This document shows, piece by piece, positions 1 to 8,000 of a DNA stretch of 14,752 nt. The notes below the pieces were generated by a model. The model was not told the DNA's origin. It searched no databases and worked only from the letters and a program-made list of their open reading frames with translations. This stretch comes from Alistipes sp. (GTDB lineage Bacteria; Bacteroidota; Bacteroidia; Bacteroidales; Rikenellaceae), in contig JAFOZN010000133.1 in the NCBI GenBank assembly GCA_017391185.1, positions 1 through 14,752 on the forward strand. Reading direction: 5' to 3'. The translations under genes were made by a program, and so were the position numbers. The stretch's first letter is position 1, and every line of letters starts with the position of its first letter.

Positions 1-734
1 AACGAACAATTTAGACCAACAGAGAGTATCTCTGCGTGTGAAATGGAGCTTAGGAAGGCCTCTATGCTCTGTCCCGCAAGCATACGCCCCGCAGCATCGG
101 CAAGCGTGATGGAGAGCATGATGGGGAGTCGTTTGCCCATCTTCTCAAAGACCTCCCGTGCTGAATCCAAAGCGGCTTTTACGTTGAGTGTATCGAAGAT
201 GGTCTCCATCAAGAGTAAATCTACGCCACCCTCTACCAGAGCCTCTATTTGCTCGGTATATGCCTCCTTCAGAGCGTTGAAATCGACTGCTCTGAGGGCT
301 GGATTCTCCATGTCGGGAGAGAGAGATGCGGTTTTGCCCGTAGGGCCTATCGACCCCGCCACAAAACGAGGTTTGTCGGGGGTGATAAGACTCATGTGGT
401 CGGCCTCGATGCGAGCTATGCGCGCAGCCGCGAGGTTAATCTCGCGGATATATTTCGTAGTCTTATAATCGGCCTGAGATATGGCTTGGGAATTGAATGT
501 GCAGGTCTCGATGATGTCGGCTCCCGCCTCAAGATACTCTCTGTGTATCTGAGCGATGATCTCAGGGCGGGTCAGCGTGAGCAGATCGTTGTTTCCTTCG
601 AGCTTTACCGAATGATCGGCAAAAATCTCCCCACGAAAATCTTCCTCATGCAGGTTTTGACGCTGAATCATCGTACCCATAGCACCATCCAAAACCATGA
701 TGCGCTGAGATAATATTTCTCTAATATCTGCCAT
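1..734 (-). CDS. metH: Methionine synthase, N-terminal part (cobalamin-dependent MetH), cut by window edge
   Basis: Only the first 244 codons lie in the window; the gene continues beyond position 1. The translation opens MADIREILSQRIMVLDGAMG, the characteristic start of the homocysteine-binding (S-methyltransferase) barrel of MetH, and continues with GADIIETCTFNSQ and GSIGPTGKT, all typical of this domain. The last readable residues are VGLNCS, where Cys243 matches the first of the three zinc-binding cysteines that activate homocysteine. MetH transfers the methyl group of 5-methyl-THF through cobalamin to homocysteine, giving methionine in the cytoplasm. The start lies 10 nt after the metF stop, so the two are almost certainly one transcript, with MetF supplying the methyl-THF that MetH consumes. 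Whether the cobalamin and reactivation domains follow in the same protein cannot be seen. The family call is secure; full-length architecture is not. Confidence 0.95.
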   Translation of the reverse strand, partial: MADIREILSQRIMVLDGAMGTMIQRQNLHEEDFRGEIFADHSVKLEGNNDLLTLTRPEIIAQIHREYLEAGADIIETCTFNSQAISQADYKTTKYIREINLAAARIARIEADHMSLITPDKPRFVAGSIGPTGKTASLSPDMENPALRAVDFNALKEAYTEQIEALVEGGVDLLLMETIFDTLNVKAALDSAREVFEKMGKRLPIMLSITLADAAGRMLAGQSIEAFLSSISHAEILSVGLNCS

Positions 735-744
735 CTTTTTAAGT

Positions 745-1701
745 TTAATATACCGCCTTGGCTATCTGCTCGATGCTGGCCGTAGCGTTCATAGAGTAGA
801 AATGTATGCTGGGGACACCTGCCGCTTTAAGCTCTTTGGCCTGCATGATTCCCCACTCTACGCCCAAGGCCTTCACTTTGTCGTTGGAGTCGCAACGGCG
901 TAGCTCCTCGCTCAGTTCTACGGGAAGGTCTATGTGGAATGTTTTAGGTAGCAGAGCCTGTTGTGTAAGCGAGGTGAGAGGTTTAAGTCCAGGGATAATA
1001 GGAACTCTAATACCCGCCTTGCGACAACGCTCCACGAAGGAGAAGTAGTGGCGGTTGTCGAAAAACATCTGTGTGACGATGTATTTGGCTCCAGCGTCTA
1101 TCTTTGCTTTGAGATACTCTATGTCGGTCTCTATATTCATCGCCTCCTCGTGCTTTTCGGGGTAGCCTGCCACGCCAAACGTAAAGCCATCGGCCAAAGG
1201 TTCATACTCCTTGTCATCGAGCATCAATCCGCGATTGAAATCCTCGACCTGTCGGCAAAGCTCTACGGCATGGGTGTGCCCATCAGCCATAGGGATAAAT
1301 CTATTCTCACCCTTAGCTCTATCGCCACGCAGAACAAGCAGGTCGGTGATGCCGAGATATGAGAGGTCGATAAGCTCGTTTTCCAACTCCGCACGGCTAA
1401 ATCCGCTACATATCACATGAGGTACAGTGGGTATGCCGTAGCGACCTTTCAGGGCTGCAGCTATAGCTACCGTACCAGGGCGTGTGCGCTCGTTGGTGCG
1501 TTGGAAAACTCCCTGAGAGATCTCGCGATAGACCACCTCGGTGCGATGAGTCGTGATATTGATATAGGCTGGTGAAAATTCCACCAAACGATCTATGGCT
1601 TTATATACTTGCTCAATGCCCTTGCCTCTCAATGGAGGTAAAACCTCGAATGAGAAGGCTGTTGGGTGTGAGGATGAAAGAAATTCTGCGACACTCTTCA
1701 T
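745..1701 (-). CDS. metF: 5,10-methylenetetrahydrofolate reductase
   Basis: Encodes 318 residues. The protein reduces 5,10-methylene-THF to 5-methyl-THF, the methyl donor for methionine synthase. The N-terminal strand FSFEVLPP carries the conserved catalytic Glu (Glu19, equivalent to E. coli Glu28), and LLVLRGD ends in Asp127, equivalent to the FAD-modulating Asp120 of E. coli. VTQMFFD and PIIPGLKPL are further family signatures. Length is close to the usual roughly 300 residues for bacterial MetF. I chose the ATG at 1701 (MKSVAEFL) although the frame stays open upstream to 1773, because the extra 24 residues do not resemble the family and would overlap the likely promoter. metH follows after 10 nt. 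It is divergent from the PfoR-like gene at 1829. Confidence 0.96.
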   Translation of the reverse strand: MKSVAEFLSSSHPTAFSFEVLPPLRGKGIEQVYKAIDRLVEFSPAYINITTHRTEVVYREISQGVFQRTNERTRPGTVAIAAALKGRYGIPTVPHVICSGFSRAELENELIDLSYLGITDLLVLRGDRAKGENRFIPMADGHTHAVELCRQVEDFNRGLMLDDKEYEPLADGFTFGVAGYPEKHEEAMNIETDIEYLKAKIDAGAKYIVTQMFFDNRHYFSFVERCRKAGIRVPIIPGLKPLTSLTQQALLPKTFHIDLPVELSEELRRCDSNDKVKALGVEWGIMQAKELKAAGVPSIHFYSMNATASIEQIAKAVY

Positions 1702-1729
1702 ATATTCGTTCTTTAGAAGATTATATCCG

Positions 1730-1737
1730 CAAAAATA
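1730..1737 (-). promoter_or_regulatory. Candidate -7 box for metF-metH
   Basis: On the minus strand this reads TATTTTTG, matching the Bacteroidota -7 consensus TAnnTTTG. It lies about 28 nt upstream of the metF ATG. I could not find a convincing -33 TTTG at the usual distance, and the region is AT-rich, so a chance match is possible. No SAM or cobalamin riboswitch structure was recognised in the short leader. Confidence 0.35.
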
Positions 1738-1764
1738 CGACTTTTTTATATAGTGTAGATTGTA

Positions 1765-1798
1765 TTGGCACAAAAATGATTAATTATTTGTATCTTTG
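1765..1798 (+). promoter_or_regulatory. Promoter of the PfoR-like/ygbA/GH78 run
   Basis: TATCTTTG at 1791-1798 is a full match to the Bacteroidota -7 element TAnnTTTG. A weak TTGG at 1765-1768 could serve as the -33 element, with 22 nt between. The ATG at 1829 is 30 nt downstream, leaving a short leader. Together with the candidate metF box at 1730 this makes 1702-1828 a divergent promoter region. Confidence 0.5.
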
Positions 1799-1828
1799 AC
1801 GTATCAAGAGAGTGCAAAGCAATAATTT

Positions 1829-2824
1829 ATGGTTAAGAGACTTTTTGATAAATACATAGTCAAGGCGTTGAGCCATATGGCGTTGGGCTTGTTTTGCTCG
1901 CTCATCATGGGGCTTATTGTGGGGCAGATTGCCAAAATCCCTGGGTTGGAGTTTCTGACATTTGTTGCCGAAGCTCTTTCGGCCTCTTCGCCACTTGTCG
2001 GTGCGTGTATAGGTTTGGCTATTGCCATGGGTTTGGGTGTAGCGCAGTTGGTTGCAATATCTTCGGCTGTGGTCGGTGCGTTGGGTTATCAATTTGGCGG
2101 GCCCGTGGGAGCTTATTTGGCTGTCATTGTCGGTGCTGAGTTGGGTGAACTTATCTCCAAACGCACTGCGGTGGATATTATCCTTACACCGATGCTCACC
2201 ATCGTGGCAGGAGCTCTTTTTGCCCGATATTGCTGCTCGCCGATTAACGATTTTATGCTCTATTTGGGTCAGCTGATTAACCATGCTACGCAGCTGAGCC
2301 CTTTTGTGATGGGTGTTGTGGTTTCGGTTGTAGTGGGATGTGCGCTTACTCTGCCTATTAGTTCTGTGGCTTTGTGCGTGATGCTCAATATCGATGGTTT
2401 GGCGGCAGGAGCAGCTACGGTGGGGTGCTGCGCTCAGATGGTGGGTTTTGCCGTAATCAGCTATTCGGATAATGGCGTAGGAGGTTTGATCTCGCAAGGT
2501 TTGGGTACTTCCATGTTGCAGATTGGTAATATTGCGCGCAAACCGATAATATGGTTGGCTCCGACACTTACATCAGCTATTCTTGGTCCTATATCTACCC
2601 TTTGGCTTGGCATGACAAACAATGCTTTGGGAGCAGGTATGGGTACGGCAGGTTTGGTCGGGCCGCTTGCCACATATGCTACGATGAGTGGTCAGATGCC
2701 AAGCGGGGTGCTCGCGGCGGAGATAGTTGTGCTCTATTTTGTTGCGCCAGCCATTATAAGCCTGCTCATAGATAGATTTATGCGTTATATGGGATGGGTT
2801 AAGCGTGGCGACATGAAATTATAG
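1829..2824 (+). CDS. PfoR-like / PTS EIIC type-2 family membrane protein
   Basis: A 331-residue polytopic membrane protein with roughly eight to ten hydrophobic segments and a short soluble tail (RFMRYMGWVKRGDMKL). The overall pattern, with Gly-rich helices such as GACIGLAIAMGLGVAQLVAI and the conserved GVGGLISQGLGTSMLQ stretch near residues 218-233, resembles the PfoR family (COG3641, Pfam PTS_EIIC_2). Members are named as PTS sugar permease-like or putative toxin regulator proteins; transport substrate and mechanism are generally unknown. No EIIA or EIIB domain is fused or nearby, and most Bacteroidota lack a sugar PTS, so a classical PTS role is doubtful. It is first in a plus-strand run, with ygbA starting 12 nt after its stop. 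The family call is from recalled sequence pattern; the function is not known to me. Confidence 0.75.
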   Translation: MVKRLFDKYIVKALSHMALGLFCSLIMGLIVGQIAKIPGLEFLTFVAEALSASSPLVGACIGLAIAMGLGVAQLVAISSAVVGALGYQFGGPVGAYLAVIVGAELGELISKRTAVDIILTPMLTIVAGALFARYCCSPINDFMLYLGQLINHATQLSPFVMGVVVSVVVGCALTLPISSVALCVMLNIDGLAAGAATVGCCAQMVGFAVISYSDNGVGGLISQGLGTSMLQIGNIARKPIIWLAPTLTSAILGPISTLWLGMTNNALGAGMGTAGLVGPLATYATMSGQMPSGVLAAEIVVLYFVAPAIISLLIDRFMRYMGWVKRGDMKL

Positions 2825-2836
2825 TGGAGTGAGAGT

Positions 2837-3160
2837 ATGAGCAGAATAGAGTACGAAAAACGTGTTGTGCGGGTGATGATAGGTATCTATTGTAGGGCTC
2901 ATCATCACTCAGAAAAGGGGTTGTGTCGAGAGTGCGAGGAGCTTGCTGCCTATTATGAGAGACGTGTGGAGCGTTGCCCTTTGGGAGAAGAGAAACTCTC
3001 GTGTAAAGTTTGTACGATCCATTGCTCTGAGCATCTACATCGCCAAAAGATCAGAGAGGTGATGCGATATGCAGGGCCGAGGATGATTTACTCTCATCCT
3101 CTGATGGCATTCAGGCACTTATATTATGAAATGATAAAACCTTGGTTTATAAGTAAATAA
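2837..3160 (+). CDS. YgbA-type Cys-rich protein (nitrous oxide-stimulated promoter family)
   Basis: A 107-residue protein matching the YgbA_NO family (Pfam PF11756) along its whole length: an IxxYCRxHH segment near residue 17, LCREC (Cys30, Cys33), RCPLGEEKLSCKVCTIHC (Cys47, Cys56, Cys59, Cys63), then RYAGPRMIYSHPLMAFRH at the C-terminal end. The seven cysteines and the His22-His24 cluster look like metal or Fe-S ligands, but that is inference. In E. coli ygbA belongs to the NsrR nitric-oxide regulon and is tied to nitrosative stress; the biochemical activity is not clear to me. No signal peptide, so cytoplasmic. A GGAGTGAG stretch just ahead of the ATG is one of the few Shine-Dalgarno-like sites here. 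It sits 12 nt after the PfoR-like gene and 12 nt before the GH78 gene. Confidence 0.85.
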   Translation: MSRIEYEKRVVRVMIGIYCRAHHHSEKGLCRECEELAAYYERRVERCPLGEEKLSCKVCTIHCSEHLHRQKIREVMRYAGPRMIYSHPLMAFRHLYYEMIKPWFISK

Positions 3161-3172
3161 ACTATAAAAACT

Positions 3173-4945
3173 ATGAAAAACCTAAAATTTTTATTTAAAC
3201 CATTCCTTGCCCTCATGGCGATGATTCTTTCTGTGGGCATAGTTTCTGCCCAGCAACGTGATACACGCGTAAGAGAGTATCTTTCGCCCAAACGTATAGT
3301 ATGGATGAATGCCGCGGAGCAGATCCAAGGCTCGGAACACCTATTGCGTGAGGGTACAGGACAGACAGATCTTACGAACAAGTATATCTGCCGTATGACC
3401 AGCACTCAGGAGGCATTGCCAAGCATCTTGTTGGATTTTGGGGAGGAACTTCATGGCGGATTGCAGATTGTTACGGGTATGCCAGGTGATCATACCCCTA
3501 TCAGAGTGAGAGTGCGTTTTGGCGAATCGGTAAGCGAGGCTATGAGCGAAGTGGGCGAAAAGGGAGCTACCAACGACCACGCCATGCGCGATATGGAGAT
3601 TCAGTTGCCTTGGTTGGGCGTGGCTGAGATAGGAAATTCGGGCTATCGTTTTGTCCGCATTGATATGTTGGATGCCGATAGAGACCTACATCTAAAAGAG
3701 GTACGTGCAATCTCTATCTATCGTGATATCAAGTATCGAGGAGAGTTTAAGTCAAGTGATGAGCGACTTAATAAGATCTGGCAGGTGGGAGCTCGTACCG
3801 TGCATCTCAATATGCAGGAGTATTTGTGGGATGGTATCAAGCGTGACCGCTTGGTATGGATTGGAGATATGCATCCAGAGGTTACCACCATCACCAACGT
3901 ATTCGGAGCCAATGAGGTTGTTCCCAAGAGTCTGGATTTGGCGCGTGATACGACAGATTTGCCTGCGTGGATGAGTGGTATTAGTTCATACTCTATCTGG
4001 TGGCTGCTCATTCATCGTGATTGGTATTACTATACGGGCGACAAAGCATATCTTGAGCAGCAGAAGACCTATATGACGGCTCTGCTCAAGCAACTACTCA
4101 GTAAGGTTGATGCAGAGGGTATAGAGTGCTTGGATGGTAATCGTTTCTTGGATTGGCCATCGAATGCTAATCCTGTGGCGATTCATGCAGGATTGCAAGC
4201 TTTGATGGTGATGGCTATGGATGCAGGTGCGGAGCTTGCTGGGATTTTGGGTGATCAGCAGCTCTCGAAGGATTGCCAAGCAATGTACGAGAAGATGAAG
4301 GCTGCAGCTCCTAAGGTAAGTAAACTCTACTTCGAGCAGGGTAAAGCTCCACATGAGCCTGGAACAAAGCAAGGCGCAGCTCTGTTGGTTTTGGCAGACC
4401 TGATGGATCCAGTGAAGGCAGATAAGGAGATTTTGTCGGTGTCAGGGGCGCGAGGATTCTCTACTTTCTATGGATATTATATGCTTCAGGCTATGGCCAA
4501 GGCGGGTAATTATAGTGGTGCTATGCAGATTATCCGTGATTTCTGGGGTGCAATGCTCGATTTGGGAGCTACATCGTTCTGGGAGGATTTCAATGTCGAT
4601 TGGTTGCCTAATGCAGCACCGATTGATGAGATTGTGCCAGAGGGTAAAAAGGATATTCACGGCGATTATGGAGCCTATTGTTATGTAGGTTTCCGTCATA
4701 GCCTTTGTCATGGTTGGGCTTCGGGCCCTACGTCATGGCTCACAGAGCATGTCTTGGGTGTGAAGGTCATTGAACCAGCATGTCGAGTGGTGAGAATTAG
4801 GCCTCATCTTGGCGATTTGGATTGGGTAGAGGGTAAATTCCCTACTCCATACGGTGATATAGAGATTTCGCATCGCAAGGGTGCTGATGGAAAGATTATC
4901 TCTAAGATTAAAGCACCTAAGGGTGTGAAGGTCGTGAGCCGATAA
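3173..4945 (+). CDS. Exported GH78-like alpha-L-rhamnosidase
   Basis: A 590-residue protein with a signal peptide (hydrophobic stretch at about residues 9-25, cleavage likely after VSA at 26) and no lipobox, so probably periplasmic. Residues 75-185 look like a beta-sandwich preceding the barrel; residues 190-520 form the (alpha/alpha)6 catalytic domain; the tail ending in VVRIRPHLGDLDWVEGKFPTPYGDI is the C-terminal beta domain of the family. The catalytic loop reads D220-GIKRDRLVWIG-D232, aligning with the DxxxRExxxxxxD motif of GH78. Asp225 sits where the usual general-acid Glu is expected. Glu471 in SFWEDF fits the general base. GH78 enzymes remove terminal alpha-L-rhamnose from plant or bacterial glycans. 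At 590 residues it is shorter than many multi-domain GH78 proteins. No SusCD pair is in the window. Family firm, substrate unproven. Confidence 0.85.
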   Translation: MKNLKFLFKPFLALMAMILSVGIVSAQQRDTRVREYLSPKRIVWMNAAEQIQGSEHLLREGTGQTDLTNKYICRMTSTQEALPSILLDFGEELHGGLQIVTGMPGDHTPIRVRVRFGESVSEAMSEVGEKGATNDHAMRDMEIQLPWLGVAEIGNSGYRFVRIDMLDADRDLHLKEVRAISIYRDIKYRGEFKSSDERLNKIWQVGARTVHLNMQEYLWDGIKRDRLVWIGDMHPEVTTITNVFGANEVVPKSLDLARDTTDLPAWMSGISSYSIWWLLIHRDWYYYTGDKAYLEQQKTYMTALLKQLLSKVDAEGIECLDGNRFLDWPSNANPVAIHAGLQALMVMAMDAGAELAGILGDQQLSKDCQAMYEKMKAAAPKVSKLYFEQGKAPHEPGTKQGAALLVLADLMDPVKADKEILSVSGARGFSTFYGYYMLQAMAKAGNYSGAMQIIRDFWGAMLDLGATSFWEDFNVDWLPNAAPIDEIVPEGKKDIHGDYGAYCYVGFRHSLCHGWASGPTSWLTEHVLGVKVIEPACRVVRIRPHLGDLDWVEGKFPTPYGDIEISHRKGADGKIISKIKAPKGVKVVSR

Positions 4946-4968
4946 CAGATTTACAAAGATAGTATTAT

Positions 4969-5006
4969 AAAAATTCCGTCTAAAATCTATTTAGACGGAA
5001 TTTTTT
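4969..5006. terminator. Bidirectional terminator between convergent GH78 and MFS genes
   Basis: A perfect 16-bp inverted repeat (4969-4984 with 4990-5005, core TTCCGTCTAAA / TTTAGACGGAA) around a 5-nt ATCTA loop. The arms end in A and T runs, so it can work as an intrinsic terminator on both strands. The stop codon of the MFS gene lies inside the right arm. Confidence 0.9.
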
Positions 5007-6174
5007 ATCTTAATCGGTTGAGTATATAGTGCCTACGGGCAATAAGTAGAAAGAGCATAACGCCCATCACGTTTACCACCCATGCTCCCCAGAAGGCAGC
5101 CGTATAGCCCATATATTCAGCTATTGCACCACCTATCAGGATACCAAGTCCCATACCGATATCCCATGAAACAAGGAGCGTAGAGTTGGCAGTACCTCGT
5201 TGCTCGTGTGAGGCGAGGTTTATGAACATATTTTGGAATGCAGGGAACATATGTCCGTTGCCCAGACCTATGATAAGAGCTGCGCCGTAGAATCCCCAAG
5301 GGCTATGTACTGCGGCAAAAAGCAGGTATCCAAAGAGTGAAACGACTACTCCGAAAGAGGCATTCTCCACGATTCTCCCCTTACGCAGAGAGCGACTTCC
5401 CACCAAGCGCGAGAGAATCAATCCTATGGAAAGGATCATAAAAAAGAGTCCTGTTCCACTTGTTATGCCCAACTCTTGCTTGCCATAGATGGCGATATAT
5501 GTGGCCAACACTCCGTAAGAGAAAGAGTAACAGCACATCGCCATACCGAGCCACTTGCCCTTGAGCAGAATAAATCTGTCGAGCGAGATTGGAGGGCGTT
5601 TCTTGGTTTCTCGTTTGGGAAGTTTGAGCGTGCAACAGAGTCCAAAACCCATTGCCGATATGAGTAACGAGAGTGCAAACAAGAGTTCATAGCTTTGGCA
5701 CGCCTCGTAGATAAGTATGGCTATGGTGGGACCTATAGCGGTGGCTATGTTGTTGCTCAGTCCATAATAACCAATGCCTTCGCTACGGCGTGACGCAGGT
5801 AAGACATCTATCGCAACTGTGCTATTTGCTACTGTGACCGCTCCGAACGGGATTCCATGTAGCGTACGGATGATGGCGAAGAGTAATATCGTGCCAGCTA
5901 CCACGTATCCAGCAAATAATACGCTGAATATGATATAACTAATCAGGAGTACAGCCTTGCGCGGAAAACTATCCACCAGATAACCGCTGAAAGGACGCAT
6001 CAACAGTGCCATCAGCGTGTAGCCCGATAGTACAAGACCTATGAGATCTTTATCGGCATGGAATGTCTCTGCCATATATATTGGCAGGAGGGGCGTGAGT
6101 AGCATGAAGGAGAAGAATATCATGAAGTTTGATATCCAGACCTTGATATAATTACTATTCCAAAGACTCTCCAT
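5005..6174 (-). CDS. Major facilitator superfamily transporter
   Basis: A 389-residue protein with about 12 hydrophobic segments, the standard MFS size. Motif A between helices 2 and 3 is recognisable as SGYLVDSFPRK (Gly64, Asp68, Arg72-Lys73). A second GS-R-LRKGR loop (GSRSLRKGR) between the two halves is the degenerate repeat of motif A. The first half has RTLHGIPFGAVTVANSTVAIDVLPASRRSEGIGYYG, a pattern common in drug- and sugar-efflux type MFS proteins, so an inner-membrane exporter is plausible, but the substrate cannot be told. It converges on the GH78 gene and shares the terminator there. Its ATG is only about 12 nt downstream of the T-run of the fhs terminator, so expression needs read-through or a promoter overlapping the hairpin. 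Confidence 0.9.
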   Translation of the reverse strand: MESLWNSNYIKVWISNFMIFFSFMLLTPLLPIYMAETFHADKDLIGLVLSGYTLMALLMRPFSGYLVDSFPRKAVLLISYIIFSVLFAGYVVAGTILLFAIIRTLHGIPFGAVTVANSTVAIDVLPASRRSEGIGYYGLSNNIATAIGPTIAILIYEACQSYELLFALSLLISAMGFGLCCTLKLPKRETKKRPPISLDRFILLKGKWLGMAMCCYSFSYGVLATYIAIYGKQELGITSGTGLFFMILSIGLILSRLVGSRSLRKGRIVENASFGVVVSLFGYLLFAAVHSPWGFYGAALIIGLGNGHMFPAFQNMFINLASHEQRGTANSTLLVSWDIGMGLGILIGGAIAEYMGYTAAFWGAWVVNVMGVMLFLLIARRHYILNRLR

Positions 6175-6186
6175 CCTTAATTGAAT

Positions 6187-6220
6187 CTAAAAAGACTCGC
6201 AAACCGAGGCTTGCGAGTCT
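6187..6220 (-). terminator. Intrinsic terminator of fhs
   Basis: A perfect 10-bp stem (6193-6202 with 6211-6220, AGACTCGCAA / TTGCGAGTCT) and an 8-nt loop. On the minus strand it is followed by CTTTTTAG, giving the textbook stem plus T-run. It lies 26 nt after the fhs stop and directly ahead of the MFS start. Confidence 0.9.
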
Positions 6221-6245
6221 CTTAATATATTTTATAAATAATCTC

Positions 6246-7907
6246 TTAGCTAAGGCCTACAATCTCGCCATTAACATAGTCAATATTGTTCGCCTGTGGT
6301 AGCTTAGGAAGGCCCGGCATACGCAAAATATCGCCTGCAATGGCTACGATCATCTCCGAACCAGCGTTGATAACAACATCCTTAATCAAGAGGTTGAAAT
6401 CCTTGGCTACGCCATACTTGGTCTGATCTGCCGAGAATGAGAACTGAGTCTTGGCGATGCAGACAGGGAAGTGTGACATAGAGTGAGTCTCAGCCAACTT
6501 AATACGGTTGAGGGCAGGCTTGGCAAATGTTACTGAAGCTGCGCCGTAGATATTCTTGGCAACCTTCTCGATCTTGGTCTGCAATGAATCCTCATCTTCG
6601 TATGTGAACTGCAACTCTGCGCTTGGATTCTTCTCGATAGTATCGACTACCAACTCAGCCATCTCTACAGCACCTGCGCCACCCTCGGCAAAGGCGTTGT
6701 TGATCACAAATGGAGCCTTCAACTCCTCCTGGCAATGCTGCTTCAAGAGAGCCATCTCTTCGTCTGTATCAGTAGCAAAGCGGTTGAATACTACCACTAC
6801 GCTCTGACCAAATGAACGAAGGTTCTGCACGTGGCGATCCAAATTAGCAAGACCTGTGCGCAAGCCCTCCATATTTGGCTCCTTGATCTGGTCGAGAGCT
6901 ACGCCACCGTGCATCTTCAAACCCTGAGCAGTAGCTACGATTACTGTAAGATCAGGTCTTAGACCACTCTTACGACAGAGAATATTGTAGAACTTCTCAG
7001 CTCCAAGATCTGCGCCGAAGCCAGCCTCGGTGATGGTGTAGTCGCTATGTGCAAGTGCCATCTTGGTCGCAATCTGAGAGTTGCAGCCGTGTGCAATATT
7101 GGCAAATGGACCGCCATGGATGATAGCTGGTGTGTTCTCGGTTGTCTGTACCAAGTTAGGCTGGATGGCATCCTTCAAAAGTACCATGATAGAGCCTGCT
7201 ACGCCCAAATCCTTAACTGTGAATGGCTCACCTGAATAGGTATAACCCAAAAGGATATTCTCAATGCGGCGTCTCAGATCAGCCTCATCTGAGGCAAGGC
7301 ACAAGATGGCCATAAGCTCCGAAGCTGGAGTGATGTCGAAGCCCGCCTGCTGAGTGATGCCGTTTGTGGCAGGGCCCAAGCCAGTGACGATAGAGCGCAA
7401 TGAACGGTCGTTTACGTCCAAAACTCTGCGCCAAAGAATCTCCTTGAGTCCGAATCCCTCCTTCTCGTGCTGATAGAGGTAGTTGTCCAGAAGTGCAGAG
7501 ATCATGTTGTGAGCCGATGTGATGGCGTGGAAGTCGCCTGTAAAATGGAGGTTAATCTTCTCCATAGGCAACACCTGAGCATAACCACCACCTGCTGCGC
7601 CACCCTTCATGCCGAAGCATGGGCCGAGCGAAGGCTCGCGCAATGCCACCACAGCGCGCTTGCCAATCTTGTTAAGGCCGAGTGCAAGACCGATAGATAC
7701 TGTGGTCTTACCGATACCTGCCTTAGTGGCTGTAATAGCGGTCACAAGAATCAATTTACCCTTTGGCTCAGTGATAAGGTTGAGTGGGAGCTTGGCTATG
7801 TATTTACCATAATGCTCCAAATCATCAGCCGCAATACCCATCTTGGCTGCTACGTTGTCGATGCGCTCAAGCTCTGTTTCGTGAGCGATTTCGATATCAG
7901 TTTTCAT
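6246..7907 (-). CDS. fhs: Formate-tetrahydrofolate ligase
   Basis: 553 residues, the normal length for this enzyme. It makes 10-formyl-THF from formate, THF and ATP in the cytoplasm and feeds the C1 pool used for purines and, after reduction, methionine. The nucleotide loop is [11 protein letters not shown] (about residues 59-69), and signature 1 is intact as [14 protein letters not shown] at residues 99-112. [12 protein letters not shown] and [12 protein letters not shown] (signature 2 region) are also present. It is first in its unit after a clear -7 box at 7948, and ends at a strong terminator at 6187-6220. The rhodanese gene lies 93 nt upstream with no obvious terminator between, so some read-through from the amidase run is possible. 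Several antisense reading frames across this gene are shadows. Confidence 0.97.
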   Translation of the reverse strand: MKTDIEIAHETELERIDNVAAKMGIAADDLEHYGKYIAKLPLNLITEPKGKLILVTAITATKAGIGKTTVSIGLALGLNKIGKRAVVALREPSLGPCFGMKGGAAGGGYAQVLPMEKINLHFTGDFHAITSAHNMISALLDNYLYQHEKEGFGLKEILWRRVLDVNDRSLRSIVTGLGPATNGITQQAGFDITPASELMAILCLASDEADLRRRIENILLGYTYSGEPFTVKDLGVAGSIMVLLKDAIQPNLVQTTENTPAIIHGGPFANIAHGCNSQIATKMALAHSDYTITEAGFGADLGAEKFYNILCRKSGLRPDLTVIVATAQGLKMHGGVALDQIKEPNMEGLRTGLANLDRHVQNLRSFGQSVVVVFNRFATDTDEEMALLKQHCQEELKAPFVINNAFAEGGAGAVEMAELVVDTIEKNPSAELQFTYEDEDSLQTKIEKVAKNIYGAASVTFAKPALNRIKLAETHSMSHFPVCIAKTQFSFSADQTKYGVAKDFNLLIKDVVINAGSEMIVAIAGDILRMPGLPKLPQANNIDYVNGEIVGLS

Positions 7908-7947
7908 GTTGTATATAATTTTTTAAATTTACTTGCGTTACAATGCA

Positions 7948-7955
7948 CAAAGATA
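7948..7955 (-). promoter_or_regulatory. -7 box for fhs
   Basis: On the minus strand this is TATCTTTG, a full match to TAnnTTTG and identical to the boxes ahead of the PfoR-like gene and the amidase gene. It sits 40 nt upstream of the fhs ATG in the only sizeable gap of the region. A clear -33 TTTG was not seen. Confidence 0.5.
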
Positions 7956-8000
7956 GGAAGATAATCCGAATAACTCGTAGTCGGAAGCGATATTTATCTC

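Noticed and set aside
43..713. Two plus-strand open frames across the start of metH
   Set aside because: Both overlap the clear metH reading frame on the other strand and show no family resemblance.
1702..1773. Longer metF start giving 342 residues
   Set aside because: The added 24 residues do not match MetF proteins and would cover the candidate promoter.
1702..1828. Possible SAM or cobalamin riboswitch ahead of metF-metH
   Set aside because: The gap is short and shared with a divergent promoter, and no conserved riboswitch core or long hairpin was recognised.
1784..2497. Minus-strand open frame of 237 codons opposite the PfoR-like gene
   Set aside because: The translation is rich in His, Gln, Arg and Ser with no domain pattern, and it lies entirely antisense to a convincing membrane protein with its own promoter.
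7467..7964. Plus-strand open frame of 165 codons opposite fhs
   Set aside because: Antisense to a highly conserved enzyme; composition (many Cys and His) is typical of a shadow frame, and no promoter points this way.
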